Shown here: positions 8,495 to 17,367 of the stretch, piece after piece
Position numbering within the stretch: the first letter of the stretch is position 1
How the letters are laid out: every line of letters starts with the position of its first letter
Source: UBA7803 sp041395905
GTDB lineage: Bacteria > Pseudomonadota > Gammaproteobacteria > Pseudomonadales > Azotimanducaceae
Length of the DNA stretch: 64,000 bases
Assembly: GCA_041395905.1 (NCBI GenBank)
Contig: JAWKZP010000005.1
Span: 186,001-250,000 of the forward strand
Reading direction: 5' to 3'
Translations under genes and position numbers: made by a program
The notes under the pieces: generated by a model
What the model was told of the DNA's origin: nothing
Databases searched by the model: none
Seen by the model: the letters and a program-made list of their open reading frames with translations, nothing else

Positions 8495-9811
8495 TCAGCT
8501 TCCATTGATCAGCATGTGCACCCAGATGCTCAGCACGAACCCGAGCGCGATCGCCGGCGTCCAGCGCAGATGGCCGAAGAAGGTATAGGCGCCGCGCGCC
8601 TGACCCATCAGTGCCACCCCGGCCGCCGAGCCGATGGACAGCAGGCTGCCGCCGACACCGACGGTGAGCGTTACCAGCAGCCACTGTGTGGTATCCATGT
8701 CCGGCGACATCTGCAGCACTGCCACCATCACGGGGATGTTGTCGACTACCGCGGACAGCACGCCGACCATGCTGTTCGCGAGCAGCGGCCCGAGCTCGCC
8801 GTACAGCGTTGTAGAGAGCACGTTCAGGTAGCCGATGAAGCCGAGTCCGCCGACGCACATGATCACGCCGAAGAAGAACAGCAGCGTGTCCCACTCGGCG
8901 CGCGCCACTTCACGAAAGCTGTCGAACGGCTCCACGTCGCCGGCACTGCCGTAGGTCGGGCTGTCGGTGGGCAACGGCACGTGGGTCTGGCGCAGGTAGT
9001 AGCCGAACAGCTTCAGGTACGCGAGCCCGGTCATCATGCCGAGAAACGGCGGCAGGTGCAGGAACTGATGGAACGCCACGGCCGTGAAGACGGTGCAGCC
9101 GAACAGGAACACGATGGTGCGGGCGCCGCGCTTGAGCGCCGTGTGATTGTCGACCGGCGCGGGTTGTCCCTTGGGCAGCGCCAGGTACATGAGCGCGGCC
9201 GGCACGACGTAGTTCACCAGCGCCGGCACGAACAGCAGGAAGAAGGTCTGGAACGGCAGCACACCGTCCTGCCACACCATCAGCGTCGTGACGTCGCCGA
9301 ACGGGCTGAACGCGCCGCCGGCGTTGGCGGCGATGACGATGTTGATGCAGCTCAGCCCCACGAAGCGGGAATTCTCGCGCCCCACCGCCATGACCACCGC
9401 GCAGGTCACGAGCGCGGTGGTCAGGTTGTCGATGATGGGGGACAGAAAGAACGCCAGGAACCCGGTGATCCAGAACAGCTGGGTGTAGGTGAAGCCCCGA
9501 TGGGTGAGCCATGAGCGCAATGCTTCGAACACGTTGCGCTCGCTCATGGCGTTGACATAGGTCATCGCCGCCAGCAGAAACAGAAACAGCTCGGCGAAGT
9601 CCTCGAGAAACTCCTTTACCGCCAGCTCGGCCTCGTGACCCGGTCCTGCCGCGGCGTACTGAAAGCCGATCAGGCCCCAGATCAGACCGGCTGCCAGCAT
9701 CACCGGCTTGGACTTGCGCAGGTGGGTGAATTCTTCGGCGACGACAACGAGGTACGCCACCATAAAGATCCCGATGGAGGCGTAGCCCACCCAGTGCGTC
9801 GTCAGGCTCAA
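8495..9811 (-). CDS. nhaD: NhaD-type Na+/H+ antiporter
   Basis: An inner-membrane protein with about eleven to thirteen hydrophobic segments that resembles the NhaD/ArsB superfamily. Characteristic stretches include FLSPIIDNLTTALV, AANAGGAFSPFGDVTT and VGVLSAVVDNIPVM, the two inverted halves typical of NhaD. The protein should export Na+ or Li+ in exchange for protons. I chose the TTG at 9811 because GGAAGGG lies 11 nt upstream and it yields a normal short N-terminus before the first span (438 residues); the ATG at 9865 would add 18 arginine-rich residues and begin close to the tRNA gene. It is followed by ppsA after 4 nt. Confidence 0.85.
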   Translation of the reverse strand: MSLTTHWVGYASIGIFMVAYLVVVAEEFTHLRKSKPVMLAAGLIWGLIGFQYAAAGPGHEAELAVKEFLEDFAELFLFLLAAMTYVNAMSERNVFEALRSWLTHRGFTYTQLFWITGFLAFFLSPIIDNLTTALVTCAVVMAVGRENSRFVGLSCINIVIAANAGGAFSPFGDVTTLMVWQDGVLPFQTFFLLFVPALVNYVVPAALMYLALPKGQPAPVDNHTALKRGARTIVFLFGCTVFTAVAFHQFLHLPPFLGMMTGLAYLKLFGYYLRQTHVPLPTDSPTYGSAGDVEPFDSFREVARAEWDTLLFFFGVIMCVGGLGFIGYLNVLSTTLYGELGPLLANSMVGVLSAVVDNIPVMVAVLQMSPDMDTTQWLLVTLTVGVGGSLLSIGSAAGVALMGQARGAYTFFGHLRWTPAIALGFVLSIWVHMLINGS

Positions 9812-9884
9812 GGCGTGTCGTTCCCTTCCAGATTGGTGGGCCGCTCCGGACTGCCGGGCGGGCACCTCCCAACGATTGATGGGC

Positions 9885-9971
9885 TGGTGCCCGGGGTCGG
9901 AATCGAACCGACACTCTGTTGCCAGAACCAGATTTTGAGTCTGGCGCGTCTACCAGTTTCGCCACCCGGGC
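9885..9971 (-). tRNA. tRNA-Leu (anticodon CAA)
   Basis: The minus strand folds as an 87-nt class II tRNA. The acceptor stem is GCCCGGG with CCCGGGC, the CCA end is encoded (9885-9887), the anticodon stem is CCAGA/TCTGG around the loop CTCAAAA with anticodon CAA, and a long variable arm precedes the T arm GTCGGTTCGATTCCGAC. Leu-CAA reads UUG codons. It lies just upstream of nhaD on the same strand. Confidence 0.95.
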
Positions 9972-10099
9972 GGGTGTCGGTGGATGGTACACAGCGGTCT
10001 CGGATCACGCTACCCGATGCAGGGCGCGCGGCCGCCCGGGTGGCGGGCGCGCGGCCATGGCTCTACAATCCGCGCCCGTTCCGTTGGTCGGTAAAGCCA

Positions 10100-11164
10100 A
10101 TGCGTGTCGATGCGTTCTCCTATGACCTGCCCCCCGAGCTGATCGCCCAGGCGCCCGCCGCCCGTCGCGAAGGCAGCCGCCTGCTGCATGTGCTGCCCGA
10201 TGCGATCGATCATCTGTCGTTCACCGACCTGCCGCGCCTGCTGCGCTCCGGCGATCTGCTGGTGCTCAACGATACCCGCGTGATCAAGGCGCGCCTGCGC
10301 GGGGAGAAGGACAGCGGCGGCCGCGCGGAGGTTCTGGTCGAACGCATCGACAGCGAAGCCACGGCGCTGTGTCAGGTTAGGGTGAGCAAACCTTTGCAGG
10401 CGGGCCGGTACCTGCGCGTGGATGGCTACGAACTGGAGGTGCTCGGTCGCGATGGCGACTTCTACCGGCTGCGTTTCCGGCCCGACGTGCTGAGCGTGCT
10501 GGAGGCCGCGGGCGAGGTGCCGTTGCCGCCCTACATCGAGCGGCGGGCGGCGAACGCTGATGCGGAACGTTATCAGACGGTGTACGGCCGGCACCCCGGC
10601 GCCGTCGCCGCACCTACCGCCGGGCTGCACTTTTCCCGGGAGCTGCTCGAACGCCTGCCCAGCCGGGGCGTGGCGGTCACGACCGTCACGCTGCACGTGG
10701 GCGCGGGGACCTTTCAGCCGATTCGCGTGCAGGACACCGAGGCGCACCGCATGCACTTCGAGCGCTATACCGTGCCCGATGCCGCAGTCGAAGCGATCGA
10801 TCGCTGTCGCACGCGCGGCGGGCGCGTCGTGGCGGTCGGCACGACGGTAGTACGCACGCTCGAATCCGCCGCCATCGGCGCGGGCAGGGTGCAGGCGCGC
10901 TCGGGCGAGACCGACCTGTTCATTACGCCCGGGTATCGTTTCCGCGTGGTCGACGCGCTGCTGACCAACTTTCATCTGCCGCGCTCGACCCTGCTGATGC
11001 TGGTGTGCGCGTTCTCGGGCCAGCGCCGTGTCCTTGCTGCCTATCGGGCTGCGGTGGCTGCCCGGTACCGATTCTTCAGCTACGGGGACGCGATGTTCCT
11101 GGGCTGCATGAATGACGATCACGGTGCCGTCGACGAGGCGGAGGAGCGCGGCGATGAGCTTTGA
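10100..11164 (+). CDS. queA: S-adenosylmethionine:tRNA ribosyltransferase-isomerase
   Basis: QueA transfers and isomerises the ribosyl group of SAM onto preQ1-modified tRNA to give epoxyqueuosine. The ATG at 10100 begins MRVDAFSYDLPPELIAQ, the standard N-terminus, and gives 354 residues. Conserved stretches include LLVLNDTRVIKARL, ERYQTVYG, AAPTAGLHF and LTNFHLPRSTLLMLV. It overlaps tgt by 11 nt, which places both queuosine enzymes in one transcription unit. A TACAAT sequence at 10064-10069 may be a -10 element, but no good -35 goes with it. Confidence 0.97.
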   Translation: MRVDAFSYDLPPELIAQAPAARREGSRLLHVLPDAIDHLSFTDLPRLLRSGDLLVLNDTRVIKARLRGEKDSGGRAEVLVERIDSEATALCQVRVSKPLQAGRYLRVDGYELEVLGRDGDFYRLRFRPDVLSVLEAAGEVPLPPYIERRAANADAERYQTVYGRHPGAVAAPTAGLHFSRELLERLPSRGVAVTTVTLHVGAGTFQPIRVQDTEAHRMHFERYTVPDAAVEAIDRCRTRGGRVVAVGTTVVRTLESAAIGAGRVQARSGETDLFITPGYRFRVVDALLTNFHLPRSTLLMLVCAFSGQRRVLAAYRAAVAARYRFFSYGDAMFLGCMNDDHGAVDEAEERGDEL

Positions 11165-12269
11165 GTTACTCGCCAGTGACGGAGCCGCGCGCCGCGGCCG
11201 TCTCAGCACGGCTCACGGCAGCGTCGAGACGCCCGTGTTCATGCCCTGCGGCACCTACGGCACGGTCAAAGCCATGACACCCGAGGATCTGGCGCGCAGC
11301 GGCACCCAGATACTCCTGGGCAACACCTTTCACCTGATGCTGCGTCCGGGCGACGAGACGATCCGCGCGCTGGGCGGCCTGCACCGGTTCATGGACTGGT
11401 CCGGACCCATCCTCACCGACAGCGGCGGCTTCCAGGTGTGGAGCCTGGGCGAGCTGCGGCGCATCTCGGAGCAGGGCGTGGTGTTCCGCTCGCCGGTCAA
11501 CGGCGACCGAGTGGAGCTCACACCCGAGCGCTCCATGGCGGTACAGCGCAATCTGGGCTCGGACGTGGTGATGGTCTTCGACGAGTGCACCCCGTATCCG
11601 GCCAGCGAGGCACAGGCGCGCACTTCCATGGAGCTTTCGCTGCGCTGGGCGGCGCGCAGCCGCACGGCCTACGGTCCGGGCGAGGCCGGGCTGCTGTTCG
11701 GCATCGTGCAGGGCGGCATGTACGACGGATTGCGCCGCGAGAGCCTTGCCGGCCTTCTGGACATCGGCTTCGACGGCTATGCCATCGGCGGTCTCTCCGT
11801 GGGCGAGGGCAAGGACGAGATGGATTCGGTGCTGCGGGGTCTGCTGCCGCACATGCCGACGGCACGGCCCCGATACCTGATGGGCGTGGGCACGCCGCAG
11901 GATCTGGTGCGCGGCGTCGAGCTCGGCGTGGACATGTTCGATTGCGTAATGCCCACCCGCAATGCCCGCAACGGCTACGTCTTCACCTCTCGCGGCACCG
12001 TCAAGATCCGCAATGCCCGCCACCGCCACGCGGATGCGCCGCTGGACCCCGAATGCGACTGTTACGCCTGCAGCCGGTTCAGCCGCGCGTACCTTCATCA
12101 TCTGGACCGCTGCGGCGAGATGCTCGGCAGCATGCTGATGACCCGTCACAACCTGCACTACTACCACAGTCTGATGGCGCGTTTGCGTGCCTCCATCGAA
12201 ACGGGTACATTTCGCAGCCTCGTCGAGACCCTGCAAACCGGTTGGAACTCCCAAGATGAATCTGTTTGA
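11154..12269 (+). CDS. tgt: Queuine/preQ1 tRNA-guanine transglycosylase
   Basis: Tgt exchanges guanine 34 of tRNAs with GUN anticodons for preQ1. The ATG at 11154, preceded by GGAGGAG, gives 371 residues starting MSFELLASDG. Visible landmarks are DSGGFQVWSL with an active-site Asp, GGLSVGEGKDEM, DMFDCVMPTRNARNG with the second catalytic Asp, and a C-terminal zinc site CDCYACSRFSRAYLHHL. The start overlaps the end of queA, and yajC follows after the stop region with a start at 12256 inside the end of tgt. Confidence 0.97.
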   Translation: MSFELLASDGAARRGRLSTAHGSVETPVFMPCGTYGTVKAMTPEDLARSGTQILLGNTFHLMLRPGDETIRALGGLHRFMDWSGPILTDSGGFQVWSLGELRRISEQGVVFRSPVNGDRVELTPERSMAVQRNLGSDVVMVFDECTPYPASEAQARTSMELSLRWAARSRTAYGPGEAGLLFGIVQGGMYDGLRRESLAGLLDIGFDGYAIGGLSVGEGKDEMDSVLRGLLPHMPTARPRYLMGVGTPQDLVRGVELGVDMFDCVMPTRNARNGYVFTSRGTVKIRNARHRHADAPLDPECDCYACSRFSRAYLHHLDRCGEMLGSMLMTRHNLHYYHSLMARLRASIETGTFRSLVETLQTGWNSQDESV

Positions 12270-12597
12270 AACCACGGCTTATGCAGCAGAGGCCGGTGGC
12301 CCGCAAGGCGACGCGGGCCTGTTCAATCTGCTGTTTCTCGGCGGCTTCGTGCTCATCTTCTACTTCCTGCTGTGGCGGCCACAGAGCAAGCGTCGCAAGG
12401 AGCATCAGGCGCTGATGGCCGGGATCTCGAAAGGCGACGAGGTGGTCACGGCGGGCGGCATCGTCGGTATCGTGAACAAGGTCGAAGACGATTTCATCAA
12501 AGTTCAGGTAGCCGGCAACGTCGAGATGCGTATTCAGAAGTCGGCGGTCGGTGCGACGCTGCCCAAGGGAACGATCAAATCGCTGGATGAGTCCTGA
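12256..12597 (+). CDS. yajC: Sec translocon accessory subunit YajC
   Basis: A 113-residue single-span protein that associates with SecDF and the SecYEG channel. The ATG at 12256 opens MNLFETTAYAAE, overlapping the tgt stop by 14 nt. The membrane span is around residues 21-40 (LLFLGGFVLIFYFLLW), followed by the family motif RPQSKRRKEHQALM and a small cytoplasmic beta domain with KGDEVVTAGGIVG. The order tgt-yajC-secD-secF is the normal proteobacterial one. Confidence 0.96.
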   Translation: MNLFETTAYAAEAGGPQGDAGLFNLLFLGGFVLIFYFLLWRPQSKRRKEHQALMAGISKGDEVVTAGGIVGIVNKVEDDFIKVQVAGNVEMRIQKSAVGATLPKGTIKSLDES

Positions 12598-12599
12598 CC

Positions 12600-14516
12600 G
12601 TGGCGCGCAGCCCCGGCCTGGTGGGCGAGCGCCTGCTGGGCGTGTCCCGAGACAACAGCCGGCCGCCCAACAGGAACAGCACCGGCCGGCTGATACTGGT
12701 GCTGCTGGTGCTCATCCTGGGCGCGCTGTATGCCGCGCCGAACCTGTTCCAGCCTGATCCCGCGCTGCAGCTGCGCGGCACGACCGAGTTCAATCCCGTG
12801 GACCAGGCGGTGGTGGATCAAGCCATCGCAGCGCTGCGTGCGGCGCAGATTCCGGTCACCGGCTTCGATCTGGGCGACAACACCGCACAGATCCGTGTCG
12901 ACAACGACGAGAATCAGCTGCGCGGCCGCGACATCGTCGCCGCCGCGCTAAACGCCGAGGCGCAGGGCCGCTACATCGTCGCGCTGAACCGCGCCTCCAA
13001 CACGCCCGAGTGGCTGCAGGACATCGGCGGCAAGCCCATGTCGCTTGGTCTGGATCTCTCCGGCGGCGTGCACTTCCTGCTTGAAGTCGACATGGAAAAG
13101 TTCATCGGCGACCGCATGGCCAGCAACGAGGAGATGGTGCGCGACCTGCTGGTGGAGCAGCGCATCCGCTATGTGGGGCGCGAATGGCGCCGCGGCCGGC
13201 AGCTGGAGATCCCGTTTCAGGACGCCGAGGCGCGGGACTCAGCCGAGCAGCTGCTGGTGGATCAGCTTCCCGGCTTCCAGGTGCAGAGCCGCGATCTCGA
13301 TGGGCAGCCGGGCCTGCGCGTGACAATGACCGACGAGAAGCAGCGCGAGCTCGAGGATCTGGCGATTTCCCAGAACCTCACCAGCCTGCGCAATCGGGTC
13401 AACGAGCTCGGGGTCTCGGAACCGCTGGTGCAGCGGCTCGGCCGCTCGCGCATCGTGCTCGACCTGCCTGGCATCCAGGACAGTGCCCGGGCCAAGGAGA
13501 TCATCAACAAGTTCGCCAATCTCGAGTTCCGGCTGGTGGCGCTCGGCAATGCGCGGCCGTCGCAGACGGAGAGCTACGAGTACCGGGGCTCGCGGGTGAT
13601 GCTGGAGCGCGCCAACATCGTCACGGGCGATCAGGTCACCAATGCGGTGCAGGATTTCGATCCGCAGACACACCAGCCGCAGGTGAGCATCACGCTCGAC
13701 AACGACGGTGGCCGGCGCATGAACGAGATCACCAAGGACAACGTCGGCAACTCCATGGCGATCATCTTCAAGGAGCTCAAGGTGCGCTCGCGCACCGTGA
13801 TGGAAGACGGCGAGCAGAAGGTGGTGCCGTACACCGAGGAAGAAAAACGCGTCATCAGCGTGGCGACCATCCAGAGCGCGCTCGGCTTCCGTTTCCGCAT
13901 TACCGGGCTGACGCTCACCGAGGCGCGCGATCTGGCGCTGCTGCTGCGCGCCGGCGCGCTGGCGGCACCCATGTACATCGTCGAGGAGCGCACGGTCGGC
14001 GCCAGCCTCGGGGAGGAAAACATCCAGCAGGGCCAGCGGTCGGTCGTAATCGGCTTCGCTCTGGTGCTGGTGTTCATGCTGTTCTACTACCGCTGGTTCG
14101 GCTTCGCGGCCAACCTCGCGTTGACCTGCAACCTGGTTCTGATCGTGGCGATCATGTCCGTGCTGGGTGCAACGCTCACGCTTCCCGGCATCGCCGGGAT
14201 CGTGCTCACCGTGGGTATGGCCGTGGACGCCAACGTGCTGATCTTCTCCCGCATTCGTGAGGAGCTCTCGCAGACCTCGCCGCAGCGGGCCATCGAAGCC
14301 GGATTCGACCGGGCATTCCTGACCATCCTGGACTCGAATCTCACCACCTTCTTCATCGGCATCATTCTGCTGTCGATCGGCAGCGGACCCGTGAAGGGCT
14401 TCGCCGTGACGCTGTCGGTAGGGATCGTCACCTCCATGTTCACGGCCATCGTCGTGACCCGGCTGCTGGTGAACTTCATGTATGGCGGGCGCAAGCTCGA
14501 GACGCTCAAGATATGA
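12600..14516 (+). CDS. secD: Protein translocase subunit SecD
   Basis: SecD, with SecF, uses the proton motive force to pull secreted proteins out on the periplasmic side. The GTG at 12600 follows the yajC stop by 2 nt and gives 638 residues. The first membrane span is near residues 29-45, a large periplasmic domain follows (GLDLSGGVHFLLEVD marks its start), and five C-terminal spans contain the family motifs GMAVDANVLIFSRIREE and FFIGIILLSIGSGPVKGFA. The 28 residues before the first span are longer than usual, so a later start is possible. The stop overlaps the secF ATG. Confidence 0.95.
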   Translation: MARSPGLVGERLLGVSRDNSRPPNRNSTGRLILVLLVLILGALYAAPNLFQPDPALQLRGTTEFNPVDQAVVDQAIAALRAAQIPVTGFDLGDNTAQIRVDNDENQLRGRDIVAAALNAEAQGRYIVALNRASNTPEWLQDIGGKPMSLGLDLSGGVHFLLEVDMEKFIGDRMASNEEMVRDLLVEQRIRYVGREWRRGRQLEIPFQDAEARDSAEQLLVDQLPGFQVQSRDLDGQPGLRVTMTDEKQRELEDLAISQNLTSLRNRVNELGVSEPLVQRLGRSRIVLDLPGIQDSARAKEIINKFANLEFRLVALGNARPSQTESYEYRGSRVMLERANIVTGDQVTNAVQDFDPQTHQPQVSITLDNDGGRRMNEITKDNVGNSMAIIFKELKVRSRTVMEDGEQKVVPYTEEEKRVISVATIQSALGFRFRITGLTLTEARDLALLLRAGALAAPMYIVEERTVGASLGEENIQQGQRSVVIGFALVLVFMLFYYRWFGFAANLALTCNLVLIVAIMSVLGATLTLPGIAGIVLTVGMAVDANVLIFSRIREELSQTSPQRAIEAGFDRAFLTILDSNLTTFFIGIILLSIGSGPVKGFAVTLSVGIVTSMFTAIVVTRLLVNFMYGGRKLETLKI

Positions 14517-15439
14517 AGCATCGCGTGTTCAACATCGACTTCATGGGCAAGCGCCGGTTGTGGGCGATCGTGTCCCTGTCCTACGTGCTGCTGGCGTTCG
14601 GCGATTTTCTCGCCGAAGGATTGAATCTGGGGCTCGACTTCACCGGCGGCACCATGGTCGAGGTGGGATTTCCGCAGCCCGAAGATCCGGACGCGGTCCG
14701 GCAGATTCTCGATCAGTCGGGGTTCCAGAACGGCGTGGTGCAGTACTTCGGCACTGATCGCGACCTGCTGATCCGCATGCCGCCGCAGCCTGACATGGAG
14801 CAGGCCCGGGTCGGAGACCAGGTGCTGGCGGCGCTGCGTGCGCAGCATCCCGACGTGGAAATGCTGCAGGTGAACTTCGTCGGCCCGGTGGTTGGCGACG
14901 AGCTCACCGAGGATGCTGGCTTGGCGATGATCACCGCGCTGGCCGTGGTCATGATCTACATCCTGTTCCGCTTCACCAAACAGTTCGCGATCGGCGCGGT
15001 CGTAGCGCTCATTCACGACGTGATCGTCGTGCTTGGGTGCTTTGCGTTCTTCAACTGGACCTTCGACCTGTCGGTGCTGGCGGCGGTGCTTGCGGTGATC
15101 GGCTACTCGCTCAACGACACCATCGTGGTCTACGACCGCATCCGTGAGAATTTCCGCGCCATGCGCCGGGGAACGCCCGTGGAGATCATCAACGTTTCGT
15201 TGAATCAGACGCTGGATCGAACGCTGGTGACTTCCGGCACGACCCTGCTGGTGCTGCTGGCGCTGCTGGTGGCGGGCGGAGAAACCATTCGCGGGTTTGC
15301 GCTCGCGCTCACCATCGGCATCGTCGTGGGTACGTACTCATCGATCTACGTGGCCTCCACCGTTCTGCTGCTGATGAAAATCAGCCGCGAGGATCTGCTG
15401 GTGCCGGAGAAGGAGAGTGCCGAGGACGATCGCCCGTAG
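14513..15439 (+). CDS. secF: Protein translocase subunit SecF
   Basis: A 308-residue partner of SecD with six membrane spans. Motifs seen are LDFTGGTMVEVGF in the periplasmic entry, GYSLNDTIVVYDRIRENFR in the third/fourth span region, and SLNQTLDRTLVTSGTTLLVL. Its ATG overlaps the secD stop (ATGA), so the four genes yajC-secD-secF read as an operon with queA-tgt. It converges with suhB; the 54 nt between the two stops hold no obvious terminator. Confidence 0.97.
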   Translation: MKHRVFNIDFMGKRRLWAIVSLSYVLLAFGDFLAEGLNLGLDFTGGTMVEVGFPQPEDPDAVRQILDQSGFQNGVVQYFGTDRDLLIRMPPQPDMEQARVGDQVLAALRAQHPDVEMLQVNFVGPVVGDELTEDAGLAMITALAVVMIYILFRFTKQFAIGAVVALIHDVIVVLGCFAFFNWTFDLSVLAAVLAVIGYSLNDTIVVYDRIRENFRAMRRGTPVEIINVSLNQTLDRTLVTSGTTLLVLLALLVAGGETIRGFALALTIGIVVGTYSSIYVASTVLLLMKISREDLLVPEKESAEDDRP

Positions 15440-15493
15440 GTGATGCAGGGCGGCACGGCCGCTTGCGCGGCGACCACGCAACCATGGCTGCGC

Positions 15494-16294
15494 TCAGCGC
15501 AGCTCCGGCGTGAGGTGAGCGCGGATCATCTGCACCATGAGACGGAAGCACTTCGGATTGCCGGCGACGATGTTGCCGCTCCTCATGAAGTCGTCGCCTC
15601 CGGAGAAATCTCCGACGAAACCGCCGGCCTCGCGCACCAGCAGCGTGCCGGCGGCGATGTCCCAGGGGCTGAGCCCGATTTCCCAGAAGCCGTCGGTGCG
15701 CCCTGCGGCCACGTAGGCGAGATCGAGCGCGGCCGATCCGGCGCGCCGGATCGCCCGGGACCGGGCGGTGAAATCCTTGAGCATGCCCATGTAGGCGTCC
15801 AGGTGCGCAGCGATCGCCCCGGGGGGAATGCCCGTGCCGAGCACCGCCTCCTCGATGCGCTCGCGACGGCTGACCCGGATGCGGCGATTGTTCAGCTGTG
15901 CTCCGAAGCCCCGGCTGGCGACGAAGGTTTCGTTGCGCACGGGATCGAAGATCACGCCGTGCTCGATGTGCCGCCCCTTGCGCAGGGCGATGGATATGCA
16001 GAAATGGGGTATGCCCTGAAGGTAGTTGGTGGTGCCGTCCAGCGGGTCGATGATCCAGGTGTGCTCATCGCCGCTGTACGCGCTGCCATGTTCTTCGCCG
16101 AGGATGCCGTGGTCCGGGTAAGCTTTGTGCAGCGCGTCGATGATGCAGGTCTCGGCTTCGCGATCGACGTTGGAGACGAAGTCGTTGCGGCCTTTTTCTT
16201 CTACGGCCAGTTCGTCCAGGCGATCCATGGCACGCAGTATGATCTGTCCGGCCTGGCGCGCGGCGCGTAGGGCAATGTTGGCCATGGGTTGCAT
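15494..16294 (-). CDS. suhB: Inositol-1-monophosphatase family protein
   Basis: A 266-residue Mg2+-dependent phosphatase of the FIG superfamily. The metal and substrate motifs are present: EEHG (Glu), DPLDGTTNYLQG, and WDIAAGTLLVREAGG near the C-terminus. In enteric bacteria SuhB also joins the rRNA antitermination complex. The ATG at 16294 (MQPMANIALRAARQ) is the standard start; the open frame extends further upstream, but those residues are compositionally unlike the family. It is divergent from trmJ with 185 nt between, the usual gammaproteobacterial arrangement. Confidence 0.95.
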   Translation of the reverse strand: MQPMANIALRAARQAGQIILRAMDRLDELAVEEKGRNDFVSNVDREAETCIIDALHKAYPDHGILGEEHGSAYSGDEHTWIIDPLDGTTNYLQGIPHFCISIALRKGRHIEHGVIFDPVRNETFVASRGFGAQLNNRRIRVSRRERIEEAVLGTGIPPGAIAAHLDAYMGMLKDFTARSRAIRRAGSAALDLAYVAAGRTDGFWEIGLSPWDIAAGTLLVREAGGFVGDFSGGDDFMRSGNIVAGNPKCFRLMVQMIRAHLTPELR

Positions 16295-16479
16295 GATGCT
16301 CTCGGGCTCCGGAGATGAACGACTGGGGCCGGCAGTTGCCGGCGGTTGCTGGTTCGGAAGGCGCGGTATCGTAACAATCCAGCGCCGGGCTGGGAAATGG
16401 CTCAGGTGGTGCTGAAGGAAGGTTCCGGCACGGCCCGTACACGGCGGGACGCAGCGCAGCAGAGGCAGCAGAGGTAGAC

Positions 16480-17229
16480 ATGAGCAGCCGCACAGGCAGG
16501 GACATTCGGGTGGTTCTGGTCGAGCCGAGCCACCCGGGCAACATCGGCGGCGCCGCGCGCGCAATGAAGACCATGGGTCTGGATCAGCTGGCTCTGGTCA
16601 ACCCGCTGCGTTACCCGGATCCCCAGGCTCAGTGGCGGGCCGCCGGTGCTCAGGACGTGCTGGAGGAAGCGCGGGTTTTCGCTTCCGTGACCGAGGCCAT
16701 TGCCGACCGCCAGTTCGTTGTGGGCACGAGCACACGAGCACGGCGCATTCCCTGGCCGCTGGCCAGCGCCGCCGAGGTGGCGGGTATGATTCTGGACCGA
16801 CCCGCTGACACCGGGGTGGCGATCCTGTTCGGTCGTGAAACCAACGGCTTGACCAACGACGAGTTGCAGCAGTGTCATTGCCACCTGCAGATCCCCGCCA
16901 ATCCAGACTACCCCTCCCTGAATCTGGCCATGGCCGTGCAGGTGGTGTGCTACGAGCTGTACCGGCAATCCGATTCTGCGCGCGCTGAAGCCCCTGCGGT
17001 GCCAGACGCCCAGTGGGACCGCCCGCCGGCCAGCGCCGAGCAGGTGCAGGGCTTGTTCGATCACCTCGAGCGAGTACTGGTCGCCAGCGACTTCGTCGAC
17101 CCCGATAACCCAGGTCAGACCATGACGCGCCTGCGTCGCATGTTTCTGCGCACGTCCCTGGACGACACCGAAGTTCAGATCCTGCGCGGCATCCTCAAGC
17201 AGCTGCGGCCGGACGTATCCGGGTCGTGA
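16480..17229 (+). CDS. trmJ: tRNA (cytidine/uridine-2'-O-)-methyltransferase TrmJ
   Basis: TrmJ methylates the ribose of nucleotide 32 in several tRNAs. The 249-residue protein is a SPOUT methyltransferase with LVEPSHPGNIGGAARAMKTM at the N-terminus, GRETNGLTNDEL in the knot region and IPANPDYPSLNLAMAVQ as the SAM-binding loop. In related genomes trmJ is followed by cysE and then iscR; here an IS481 element occupies that interval. Confidence 0.95.
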   Translation: MSSRTGRDIRVVLVEPSHPGNIGGAARAMKTMGLDQLALVNPLRYPDPQAQWRAAGAQDVLEEARVFASVTEAIADRQFVVGTSTRARRIPWPLASAAEVAGMILDRPADTGVAILFGRETNGLTNDELQQCHCHLQIPANPDYPSLNLAMAVQVVCYELYRQSDSARAEAPAVPDAQWDRPPASAEQVQGLFDHLERVLVASDFVDPDNPGQTMTRLRRMFLRTSLDDTEVQILRGILKQLRPDVSGS

Positions 17230-17271
17230 AATGCGCCTGTGACTCGGGCACGGAGTTGCGTTTGCCGCAGC

Positions 17272-17302
17272 GGCGTGCCTGGGGGCGGGGTGTGTTTTCG
17301 CG
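17272..17302 (+). repeat. Left arm of a perfect 31-bp inverted repeat flanking the insertion sequence
   Basis: This 31-nt stretch, from GGCGTGCCT to TTTTCGCG, is exactly the reverse complement of 18667-18697 on the other side of the IS481 element. Homology stops sharply at both ends. It begins 43 nt after trmJ. A second, directly repeated 12-mer (GCACGGAGTTGC) occurs at 17248-17259 and 18602-18613. Confidence 0.85.
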
Positions 17303-17335
17303 ACTGCGCGCCGGCGGTCTGTGCAACCGGAAAGA

Positions 17336-17367
17336 TGGGTAACAGTTAGACCGGGGACATGGGTAAC
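17336..17367 (+). repeat. IS481 terminal inverted repeat, left
   Basis: Thirty-two bases beginning TGGGTAACAG and ending CATGGGTAAC. They match the reverse complement of 18535-18566 at 29 positions. The transposase stop codon lies inside this repeat. Confidence 0.9.
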
